From an uncultured Eubacteriales bacterium (lineage in GTDB: Bacteria > Bacillota > Clostridia > Oscillospirales > Oscillospiraceae), in the NCBI GenBank assembly GCA_900554275.1, contig USGS01000006.1, positions 1-41,536 of the forward strand: a stretch of 41,536 nt of DNA, given 5' to 3'. Positions 8,680-15,365 of the stretch are shown here, one piece after another. A program made the translations under genes and the position numbers. Position 1 is the stretch's first letter. Each line of letters starts with the position of its first letter. The notes beneath the pieces were generated by a model. It was not told the origin of the DNA. It saw nothing but the letters and a program-made list of their open reading frames with translations, and did not search any database.

Positions 8680-8731
8680 GTAAAAGGAGAGAGAATAACA
8701 ATGGTCTTGGATATGTTCTTCGTACAAGCAT

Positions 8732-8760
8732 ATCATACAGGGTGGGGGCGGGGAAGTCAA
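8732..8760 (-). promoter_or_regulatory. Promoter for feoB
   Basis: -35 TTGACT (8755-8760), 17-bp spacer, -10 TATGAT (8732-8737) on the minus strand, about 150 bases before feoB. The -35 overlaps a perfect inverted repeat at 8756-8770. Confidence 0.65.
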
Positions 8761-8770
8761 TGGGATTGAC
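8756..8770. promoter_or_regulatory. Inverted repeat GTCAAT-GGG-ATTGAC between divergent promoters
   Basis: Perfect 6-bp arms with 3-bp spacer. It covers the feoB -35 on one strand and a second TTGACA on the other, about 40 bp upstream of the marR core promoter. Possible operator; the protein is unknown. Confidence 0.45.
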
Positions 8771-8813
8771 AAGCAATTCACAAATTGTTTACAGGCCGCC
8801 GCTGGGTGTTCCC

Positions 8814-8842
8814 TTGACAATAAAAAACGTTCGTGGTAGTAT
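8814..8842 (+). promoter_or_regulatory. Promoter for the marR-ABC operon
   Basis: -35 TTGACA (8814-8819), 17-bp spacer, -10 TAGTAT (8837-8842). Nearly consensus. Confidence 0.8.
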
Positions 8843-8871
8843 TTAGTGCACTAATAGTTTGTGTACTAAAT
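8841..8871. promoter_or_regulatory. Probable MarR operator over the -10 and transcription start
   Basis: A perfect 12-bp palindrome TTAGTGCACTAA (8843-8854) nested in a wider 31-bp imperfect inverted repeat with ends ATTTAGT (8841-8847) and ACTAAAT (8865-8871). It overlaps the -10 and start point of the gene for a MarR protein, the usual place for self-repression by this family. Confidence 0.7.
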
Positions 8872-8892
8872 ATTTGAAAAGGAGGGGCTGCC

Positions 8893-9351
8893 ATGAAGGA
8901 TATTCTGGCGGAAAGACCCGCCCACTTCGGGCCGCTGTTCGGCTACTGCCACCACCAGGTGCAAAAGCTCATGAACCGGCTGCTGCGGCAATACGACGTG
9001 TCGCCCATGCAGTGCCGCACCCTGACGTTCCTCCACGATGCGGAGGGCGAGGTGAACCAGAAGGCGCTGGAGAAGCACCTGATGGTGAAGCCCAGCACCG
9101 TCAACGGCATCGTGGACCGGCTGGAGGAGAAGGAAATGCTGCGGCGGACGACCAGTAAGACGGACGGGCGCTGCCGTATCCTGGAGCTGACGGACCAGGG
9201 GATGCAGTTTTACGATAATTTTACCGCCGTGGTGCGTCAGGTGAACACGCGGCTGGAGCGGGATTTCACCGACGAGGAGAAGAAGCTGCTGCTCAGCCTC
9301 CTGATGCGGGTGGCCCGCAATCTGGCAGAGGAGGAATTTGACCCATGCTGA
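8893..9351 (+). CDS. MarR-family transcriptional regulator
   Basis: DNA-binding repressor-type protein of 152 aa. The winged helix-turn-helix is at about residues 38-100: VNQKALEKHLMVKPSTVNGI is the HTH and the wing carries KTDGRCR. Helices at both ends form the usual dimer interface. GGAGGGG lies 7 bases before the ATG. It overlaps the first ABC gene by 7 bases (ATGCTGA), so it is the first gene of the exporter operon. MarR-ABC-ABC operons are common in Firmicutes and usually respond to the drug or metabolite exported; the ligand here is unknown. Confidence 0.95.
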   Translation: MKDILAERPAHFGPLFGYCHHQVQKLMNRLLRQYDVSPMQCRTLTFLHDAEGEVNQKALEKHLMVKPSTVNGIVDRLEEKEMLRRTTSKTDGRCRILELTDQGMQFYDNFTAVVRQVNTRLERDFTDEEKKLLLSLLMRVARNLAEEEFDPC

Positions 9352-11081
9352 GAAAACTGGCCCGGTATACCAAGGGCTATGGAATTTATATTTTGCTGGG
9401 TGTGCTGTGCTCCGTGGGTGAGTCCGTGCTGGAGCTGGAGCTGCCCCAGGCCATGAGCGAGATCGTGGACGTGGGCATCGCCAACGGGGACAGGAGCTAC
9501 ATTCTACTGACGGGCCTGAAAATGTTCCTGATGGCCATTGCGGCGCTGCTGTGCGGCGTGGGCGCGGCAGCCCTGGCGGCCAAGGCGTCCATGGGCTTCG
9601 GCGCGAACCTGCGCCAGGCGGAGTACGAGCAGGTGCAGCGGTTCTCGTTTGCCAATATCGAGCATTTCTCCACCGCCAGCCTCATCACCCGGCTGACCAA
9701 CGACATCTCCTCCGTGCAGATGACGCTGTTCATGGGGATGCGGATGTGCGTCCGCGCCCCGGTGATGCTGGTCACGGCCCTCATCAAGGCCATGGAGATC
9801 AGCCTGGACCTGAGCCAGGTGTTCCTGGTGGTCATCCCCCTGCTGGTCATTGCGGTGGTCATCGTCATCCGCTACGTCGGCCCGTTTTTCACGGCGCTGC
9901 AGAGTGCCACGGACGATCTGAACCTGGTGGTGCAGGAGAACCTGAACGCCGTGCGGGTGGTGAAGTCCTTCGTCCGGGAGGACGAGGAAAAGGAGAAATT
10001 CCGCGTCCGCAGCGACAAGCTGCGGGATACGGCGGAGCGGGCTTACGGCTTTGTGGTCATGTTCATGCCCATCATGGTCATGCTCATGGGCGGCACCATC
10101 GTGTCCCTCATGTGGTTGGGCGGCCACGATGTGGCAGAGGGCTCACTGCTGTCCGGCGACCTGATGGCGTTCTTCACCTACGCCAGCGAGATCCTGATGT
10201 CGCTGATGATGGTGTCCATGGTGCTGATGTTCCTGACCCGCGCCATCGCCTGCGGCAAGCGTATCGTGGAGGTGCTGGACGAACAGCCCCAGATCACTGA
10301 CGATGGGGCGGACAAGACGCTGACCGTGGAAAACGGCGACATCCGGTTCGACCACGTGTACTTCAAGTATCACCCCACCGCCGAGGACTGGAACCTGACG
10401 GACATCGACCTGCACATCGAAAGCGGCATGACCGTGGGCATTCTGGGCGGCACCGGCAGCGCCAAGACCACGCTGGTGAGCATGATCCCCCGGCTGTATG
10501 AGGTGAACGGGGGCGCGGTGTATGTGGGCGGCCACAACGTGAAGGAGTACACCATGGAGGCGCTCCGGGATGGGTGCGCCATGGTGCTGCAAAAGAACAC
10601 GCTGTTCTCCGGGACGATCCGGGAGAATCTGCGCTGGGGTCGGGCGGAGGCCACCGATCAGGAGATCGAGGAGGCCTGCCGCATGGCCTGCGCCGACGAG
10701 TTCATTGAGAAGATGCCCGACGGCTATGACACCTATATCGAGCAGGGCGGCACCAACGTGTCCGGCGGGCAGAAGCAGCGGCTGTGCATCGCCCGGGCGC
10801 TGCTGCGCCGTCCCAAGGTGCTGATCCTGGACGACTCTACCTCCGCGGTGGACACCGCCACCGACGCCAAGATCCGCGCAGCGCTGAAGACGGCGCTGCC
10901 GGACGCCACCAAGCTCATCATCGCCCAGCGGATCACCTCCGTCATGGACGCGGACCGCATCATCGTGCTGGACGACGGCCATGTGGTGGGTCTGGGTACC
11001 CATGAGCAGCTGATGGAAAGCTGCAGCATTTACCGCGAGGTCTATGAGTCCCAGCAGGAAGGGGTGAGCATCGATGGCTGA
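9345..11081 (+). CDS. ABC exporter half-transporter, degenerate nucleotide site (heterodimer subunit 1)
   Basis: Type IV ABC exporter subunit, 578 aa: six-helix membrane domain (about 1-320) fused to an ATPase domain. Walker A reads GGTGSAKTT near residue 367, with Ala where Gly is usual; the signature is VSGGQKQR near 471. Walker B ends LILDDSTSAVD near 495, so the catalytic Glu is Asp. This is the noncanonical half seen in heterodimeric exporters such as BmrC/BmrD or TM287/288. The partner starts 8 bases before this stop. Substrate unknown; a drug or lipid-like compound is the usual guess for MarR-linked exporters. Confidence 0.95.
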   Translation: MLRKLARYTKGYGIYILLGVLCSVGESVLELELPQAMSEIVDVGIANGDRSYILLTGLKMFLMAIAALLCGVGAAALAAKASMGFGANLRQAEYEQVQRFSFANIEHFSTASLITRLTNDISSVQMTLFMGMRMCVRAPVMLVTALIKAMEISLDLSQVFLVVIPLLVIAVVIVIRYVGPFFTALQSATDDLNLVVQENLNAVRVVKSFVREDEEKEKFRVRSDKLRDTAERAYGFVVMFMPIMVMLMGGTIVSLMWLGGHDVAEGSLLSGDLMAFFTYASEILMSLMMVSMVLMFLTRAIACGKRIVEVLDEQPQITDDGADKTLTVENGDIRFDHVYFKYHPTAEDWNLTDIDLHIESGMTVGILGGTGSAKTTLVSMIPRLYEVNGGAVYVGGHNVKEYTMEALRDGCAMVLQKNTLFSGTIRENLRWGRAEATDQEIEEACRMACADEFIEKMPDGYDTYIEQGGTNVSGGQKQRLCIARALLRRPKVLILDDSTSAVDTATDAKIRAALKTALPDATKLIIAQRITSVMDADRIIVLDDGHVVGLGTHEQLMESCSIYREVYESQQEGVSIDG

Positions 11082-12963
11082 GAACAGAACGAGAGCGGCC
11101 CGGGGCGGCCCGGGCCACGGCCCGCAGGGCCACGGCTTCCAGCGGCCCAAGGATATGAGAGGCACATTCGGCAAGCTGATGCACTATGTGGGGCGCTACA
11201 AGGGCGCGCTGGCGGTGGTGGCGATCTGCCTGGTCGCCAGCTCTGCCGGCAGCGTGGCCACCAGCTATATGCTCAAGCCGCTGCTGAATGACTATATCAT
11301 CCCCGGCGATTTCCCGGGTCTGCTGAAAATGCTGGTGCTGATGGGCGGGCTGTTCGCCGTCAGCTCCCTGTGCTCCTTTGCCTACGCCCGCATCATGGTC
11401 CATGTGGCCCAGCGGACGGTGGCGGCCCTCCGGCAGGACCTATTCGACCACCTGCAGGAGCTGCCGGTAAGCTATTACGACCAGCACCAGTCCGGCGACC
11501 TGATGAGCCGGTTCACCAACGACATCGACACCGTGTCGGAGATGCTGAACAGCAGCTTTGCCAGCATCATCTCCAACGTGCTGACCTTTGTGGGCACGGT
11601 GGTGATGATGATCGTGCTGAACCCGTGGCTGACGCTGATCACGTTTCTGTTCCTGGCGCTGATGGGCGTGGTGGTGAAGGTCATCGGCGGCCGCAGCCGG
11701 GTGAATTTCCAGCGGCAGCAGGCGGCACTGGGCGCCATGAACGGCTATATCGAGGAAATGATCGAGGGACAGAAGGTCATCAAGGTCTTTAACCACGAGC
11801 CGGAGGCCGTACGGAGGTTCACCGGGTTGAACGGCGAGTACCGCGACGCAGCCACAGCGGCCCAGGCCTACGCCGGTATGATGATGCCCGCCATGGGCAA
11901 CCTGAGCAAGATCAACTACGCCGTCACCTGCTGCGTGGGCGGCCTGCTGGCCATCGGCGGCGTGTTCGACGTGGGCTCGCTGGGTGCGTACCTGCTGTAT
12001 GTGAAGCAGGTCAGCCAGCCAGTGGCCCAGATCAGCCAGCAGCTGAATATGTTGCTGTCCGCCGCTGCCGGCGCGGAGCGCATCTTCGCCGTGATGGACA
12101 CACCGGCGGAGACGGACGAGGGCAAGACGGTCATCGTCCGGGTGGAGAAAAGCGGCGATACGCTGACGGAAACGTCACAGCGCACCGGCCACTGGGCGTG
12201 GAAAAAGCCCGATGGCACGCTGGTGGAGCTGCGGGGCGACGTGCGGCTGAATCATGTGACCTTCTCCTACGACGGGGAAAAGACGGTGCTGCGGGACGTG
12301 TCCCTGTTCGCAAAGCCCGGCCAGAAGATCGCCTTCGTTGGCTCTACCGGCGCGGGCAAGACCACCATCACCAATCTGATCAACAGGTTCTACGACGTGC
12401 AGGAGGGGACGATCACCTACGACGGCATCGACGTGAAGGACATCGCCAAGGACTCCCTCCGCCGATCGCTGGGCATGGTGCTCCAGGACACCCACCTGTT
12501 TACCGGCACGGTGGCGGACAACATCCGCTACGGCAAGCTGGACGCCACCGACGAGGAGGTGCGCGCCGCCGCGAAGCTGGCCAACGCCGACGCCTTCATC
12601 CGCCACCTGCCCCAGGGCTACGACACGGTCATCACCGGCGATGGCGGCAGCCTGAGCCAGGGCGAGCGCCAGCTGCTGGCCATCGCCCGGGCGGCGGTGT
12701 CCGATCCGCCGGTGCTGATCCTGGACGAGGCCACCAGCTCCATCGACACCCGCACCGAGACGCTGATCGAGCGGGGCATGGACTCCCTGATGGAGGGCCG
12801 TACCGTGTTCGTCATCGCCCACCGGCTGTCCACCGTCCGCAACAGCCAGGCCATTCTGGTGCTGGAGCACGGGCAGATCATCGAGCGGGGCGACCACGCC
12901 GGGCTGCTGGCCCAGCACGGCAAGTATTACCAGCTCTATACCGGCGCTGCCGAGCTGAGCTGA
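11074..12963 (+). CDS. ABC exporter half-transporter, canonical nucleotide site (heterodimer subunit 2)
   Basis: Partner of the preceding subunit, 629 aa. A Gly/Arg/Pro-rich tail of about 30 residues precedes six membrane helices and the ATPase domain. Walker A GSTGAGKTT is near residue 422 and Walker B LILDEATSSID near 548 with the catalytic Glu. The signature is LSQGERQ near 526, in which the usual second Gly is Gln, as in other heterodimer partners. An insertion of about 50 residues (roughly 350-385, TLTETSQRTGHWAWKKPDG) lies between the membrane domain and the ATPase, where homologues have a short linker. Transported substrate unknown. Confidence 0.95.
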   Translation: MAENRTRAARGGPGHGPQGHGFQRPKDMRGTFGKLMHYVGRYKGALAVVAICLVASSAGSVATSYMLKPLLNDYIIPGDFPGLLKMLVLMGGLFAVSSLCSFAYARIMVHVAQRTVAALRQDLFDHLQELPVSYYDQHQSGDLMSRFTNDIDTVSEMLNSSFASIISNVLTFVGTVVMMIVLNPWLTLITFLFLALMGVVVKVIGGRSRVNFQRQQAALGAMNGYIEEMIEGQKVIKVFNHEPEAVRRFTGLNGEYRDAATAAQAYAGMMMPAMGNLSKINYAVTCCVGGLLAIGGVFDVGSLGAYLLYVKQVSQPVAQISQQLNMLLSAAAGAERIFAVMDTPAETDEGKTVIVRVEKSGDTLTETSQRTGHWAWKKPDGTLVELRGDVRLNHVTFSYDGEKTVLRDVSLFAKPGQKIAFVGSTGAGKTTITNLINRFYDVQEGTITYDGIDVKDIAKDSLRRSLGMVLQDTHLFTGTVADNIRYGKLDATDEEVRAAAKLANADAFIRHLPQGYDTVITGDGGSLSQGERQLLAIARAAVSDPPVLILDEATSSIDTRTETLIERGMDSLMEGRTVFVIAHRLSTVRNSQAILVLEHGQIIERGDHAGLLAQHGKYYQLYTGAAELS

Positions 12964-13010
12964 TGTGTATATTCCCATCCAGAATTCACCATAATAAGGA
13001 GGAATTTCCC

Positions 13011-13400
13011 ATGACCGAAGGACAGCTTTGCCAAAAGGCAATGGCCATGCTGGACATGGCCTACGTCCCCTATTCCCACTTCCCGGTGGGCGCGGCGCTT
13101 CTCTGCAAGGACGGCACGGTGTTCACCGGCTGCAACATCGAAAACGCCGCCTACGGCGCCACCATCTGCGCCGAGCGCACCGCCATCTTCAAGGCCGTCA
13201 GCGAGGGACACCGGGACTTTGACACCATTGTCATCGCCGGGCGCAGCAACGACTACTGCGTCCCCTGCGGCACGTGCCGCCAGGTGATGATGGAGTTCGC
13301 TCCGGACCTGACGGTGATCTGCCTGAATAAGAACGGTGAGAGCCGGAAATTCACCCTAAAGGAGCTGCTGCCCTATGGCTTCGATCAGTCCTGGCTGTAA
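13011..13400 (+). CDS. cdd: Cytidine deaminase
   Basis: Zinc hydrolase converting cytidine or deoxycytidine to uridine forms, 129 aa, the size of homotetrameric bacterial Cdd. The active site is complete: C53-A-E55 with the proton-shuttling Glu, and PCGTC with zinc ligands C86 and C89. The substrate-binding GCNIENAAYGATICAE stretch is intact. AAGGAGG lies 8 bases before the ATG. It follows the ABC operon by 47 bases with no clear terminator between, so it may be co-transcribed or have its own weak promoter. Together with the uridine phosphorylase at 18123-18890 it gives a cytidine-to-uracil salvage route. Confidence 0.97.
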   Translation: MTEGQLCQKAMAMLDMAYVPYSHFPVGAALLCKDGTVFTGCNIENAAYGATICAERTAIFKAVSEGHRDFDTIVIAGRSNDYCVPCGTCRQVMMEFAPDLTVICLNKNGESRKFTLKELLPYGFDQSWL

Positions 13401-13443
13401 CGCTTAGCGGGTGGAAAATGTCCGCCCGTCGGGAACAAAACAG

Positions 13444-13474
13444 AGCGCGGCTGCGTCCAACTTACAGCCGCGCT
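13444..13474 (+). terminator. Weak terminator-like hairpin after cdd
   Basis: 10-bp perfect stem AGCGCGGCTG/CAGCCGCGCT with 11-base loop, but only TCTCCT follows instead of a T-run. It may be a terminator or an mRNA-stabilising hairpin. Confidence 0.45.
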
Positions 13475-13515
13475 TCTCCTGCGCGGGGAAAGTACTATCA
13501 TTTTGGAGGTTTATC

Positions 13516-14073
13516 ATGAAGAAATTCGTATCTCTGCTGCTGGCCGCTCTGCTGGTGCTCAGCCTGACCGCCTGCGGCAGCAAAAACAACCATTCCGGAG
13601 ACAAGCCCGCAACGCCCACCAGCGCTCTGAACATACTGGAGACGGTGTGGAACACCTACGGCGAGGACGAGAAGTTCTCTGTCGTCGGCGGAGACTTCTC
13701 CGAGGCAAACCTGAAGGAGGACGCTCCCGGCGTCTTCGACCTGAAGGACCGTGCGCTGGCGGACAGCGAGCTGGGTCTGCCGGAAACCGCTGCGGTGGAC
13801 GAGGCCGCGTCCCTTGTCCACATGATGAACGCCAACACCTTCACCGCCGCCGCTTACCATGCCACCGGCGACACCGCTGAGCTGGCACAGCAGCTGCGGG
13901 ATAACATCATGCAGCGTCAGTGGATGTGCGGCTTCCCCGACAAGCTGGTCGTGGCCGTGGTAGATGAGTATGTGGTGGCCGTCTTCGGCGCGGAGGATCT
14001 GATAGATACCTTTATGACTCACCTGAACGGCATCTACGGCGTCCACGCCGCCTACGACGAGGCCATTCAGTGA
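13516..14073 (+). CDS. Lipoprotein, DUF4358-like
   Basis: Exported lipid-anchored protein of 185 aa. The signal peptide ends in a lipobox LTAC with C20 as the lipidated residue. The mature part is acidic and carries the DUF4358-type core: LNILETVWNTY, then LGLPETAAVDEAASLVHMMNAN (positions about 75-98) and the C-terminal VVAVFGAEDLIDTFM segment. No function is established. TTTGGAGG precedes the ATG by 8 bases. It overlaps the next gene as TGATG. Such lipoproteins are often paired with DHHW proteins in Clostridia (family knowledge, from memory), which suggests a joint envelope role. Confidence 0.85.
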   Translation: MKKFVSLLLAALLVLSLTACGSKNNHSGDKPATPTSALNILETVWNTYGEDEKFSVVGGDFSEANLKEDAPGVFDLKDRALADSELGLPETAAVDEAASLVHMMNANTFTAAAYHATGDTAELAQQLRDNIMQRQWMCGFPDKLVVAVVDEYVVAVFGAEDLIDTFMTHLNGIYGVHAAYDEAIQ

Positions 14074-14996
14074 TGCGCTGGGCGCAGCGGGCCGCATTTC
14101 TCCTGCTGGCGGCGGTGATGGCCCTGGGCGCTGCCCGGCTGCCCACCTCGCCCCGAAGGGATACGGCGGACGGGGTGTACGTCTACGAGGGCTATGCCGC
14201 CGCCACGGATGCGCCCTGGGACGAGAAGTCCCTGGAGCTGGCGGCCCACCGCTTCCAGCACCTCATCGAGACGTATTTCGGGGGCAGCGGCTATCGCTTT
14301 TGCCTGTCCGTTGTGCCGGACAAGGCCCAGTTCACCCAACCGCCGGAGGGCTATGTCCCCGCCGATGCTTCGGAAACGGCGGACTGGCTGGCCGCCCGGC
14401 TGCCGGTACAGGCGGTGGACATCGCGTCCCTGCTGACGCTGGAGGACTACTACCGCACCGACCCCCACTGGCGGCAGGAGACACTGCTGCCGGTGGCCCA
14501 AAGGTTGGCAGAGGCCTTGGACGTAACGCTGCCGGAGGACCGGGAGGAGACGCTCTGCGCCCTGGCCGGGGAATTCCATGGCAGCTACTGGGGCAAGACG
14601 GCGGAGACGCTGGCGGCGGACACGCTGTCCTACCTGACGGATGACGTGCTGGAGGGCTGCACCGTCTACGACTACGAGACGGACAGCACCGGCGGCGTGT
14701 ACGATTTCGCCGCCGCCCAGACCGCGCCCTACGACCTGTTCCTGGGCGGCAGCAAGTCTCTGCTGCGCATCGAAAACCCGGCGGCGGAGAACGAGCGCAC
14801 CCTTATCGTGTTCCGGGACTCCTTCGGCAGCAGCCTGATCCCGCTGCTGGCGGAGGGCTATGGTACGGTGTACGCCGTGGACATCCGCTATCTGGCCAGC
14901 GACCTGCTGGGCCGGGTCATGGACATCCCTGTCGAGGCCGACGTGCTGTTCCTATACAGCGCCACGGTGCTGCACAACAGCGTCACCCTGAAATGA
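14073..14996 (+). CDS. DHHW-like SGNH-fold envelope protein
   Basis: Secreted or membrane-anchored protein of 307 aa with an uncleaved-type N-terminal hydrophobic helix (residues 7-22). Motifs resemble the DHHW/AlgX-AlgJ group of SGNH-like acetyltransferase domains: YYRTDPHWRQE around residues 126-136 and FRDSFGSSLIPLL at 247-259. The family motif is normally TDHHW; here the first His is Pro (TDPHW), while D249-S250 remain. Relatives act on cell-surface polysaccharide acetylation, but activity here is not shown. ATG at 14073 was chosen over GTG at 14070 because it overlaps the preceding stop (TGATG). Confidence 0.75.
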   Translation: MRWAQRAAFLLLAAVMALGAARLPTSPRRDTADGVYVYEGYAAATDAPWDEKSLELAAHRFQHLIETYFGGSGYRFCLSVVPDKAQFTQPPEGYVPADASETADWLAARLPVQAVDIASLLTLEDYYRTDPHWRQETLLPVAQRLAEALDVTLPEDREETLCALAGEFHGSYWGKTAETLAADTLSYLTDDVLEGCTVYDYETDSTGGVYDFAAAQTAPYDLFLGGSKSLLRIENPAAENERTLIVFRDSFGSSLIPLLAEGYGTVYAVDIRYLASDLLGRVMDIPVEADVLFLYSATVLHNSVTLK

Positions 14997-15019
14997 GGCC
15001 GCGCATACACTGGCACAGA

Positions 15020-15060
15020 TACCATCGATCGATCAGGTCTGCCCTTGTCGATCGATGGTA
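15020..15060. repeat. Perfect 13-bp inverted repeat before feoA
   Basis: Arms TACCATCGATCGA (15020-15032) and TCGATCGATGGTA (15048-15060) with a 15-base spacer. It ends 6 bases before the feoA ribosome site and could form an RNA hairpin or be a two-site operator. No T-run, so it is not a terminator. Confidence 0.7.
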
Positions 15061-15082
15061 CAGAAGAAGGAGGTCTTTGCCC

Positions 15083-15307
15083 GTGGCGAGGACTTTGGAT
15101 ACGCTGTCCCCGGGGGAGCAGGGCCGTGTGGCGGCGCTGGATTTTCCGCCCGCCATGCTGCGGCGGCTGCGGGAGTTGGGGTTTCTCCCCGGCAGCACCG
15201 TGACGGCCCTGCACCGCGCGCCCTTCGGCGGCAGCACCGCCTACGGCGTGCTGGACACGGTGGTAGCCCTGCGGGACGGGGACGCCCGACGAATTACGCT
15301 GCAATAA
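15083..15307 (+). CDS. feoA: FeoA-family ferrous iron transport accessory protein
   Basis: Small SH3-like-fold cytosolic protein of 74 aa thought to regulate FeoB. It begins MARTLDTLSPGEQGRVAAL and contains the family core LRRLRELGFLPGSTVTALHRAPFGG, then the last beta-strand VVALRDGDARRITL. The start is GTG at 15083, preceded by a strong AAGGAGGT (15067-15074); an in-frame ATG at 14993 would add an Arg-rich segment with no FeoA similarity, encoded by the inverted repeat. It is not in a feo operon: FeoB is 6.5 kb upstream on the other strand. It could serve that FeoB or act as a stand-alone metal-linked protein near the CobW pair. Confidence 0.88.
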   Translation: MARTLDTLSPGEQGRVAALDFPPAMLRRLRELGFLPGSTVTALHRAPFGGSTAYGVLDTVVALRDGDARRITLQ

Positions 15308-15347
15308 AAAATGACGTTCTGCGAATACAGAACGTCATTTTTTATTG
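15302..15347. terminator. Bidirectional terminator between feoA and the CobW-like gene
   Basis: Perfect 20-bp stem (15302-15321 with 15328-15347), 6-base loop, A6/T6 runs at the stem ends. The genes converge here. The stem overlaps the feoA stop codon. Confidence 0.93.
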
Positions 15348-15365
15348 TAATTATACAGTTTGCTA

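Noticed and set aside
8641..8739. A minus-strand leader peptide (MLVRRTYPRPLL...) before feoB
   Set aside because: Its ATG lies at or before the predicted transcription start and has no ribosome site, so it would not be translated.
8701..8769. 22-codon plus-strand ORF (MVLDMFFVQAYHTG...) with AAAGGAGA upstream, between feoB and marR
   Set aside because: No plus-strand promoter upstream of it, since it is directly preceded by the feoB leader hairpin, and it spans the minus-strand feoB promoter. Probably chance.
14993..15082. N-terminal extension of FeoA from ATG 14993
   Set aside because: The extension is encoded by the inverted repeat and is Arg/His-rich, unlike FeoA; the strong AAGGAGGT fits GTG at 15083.
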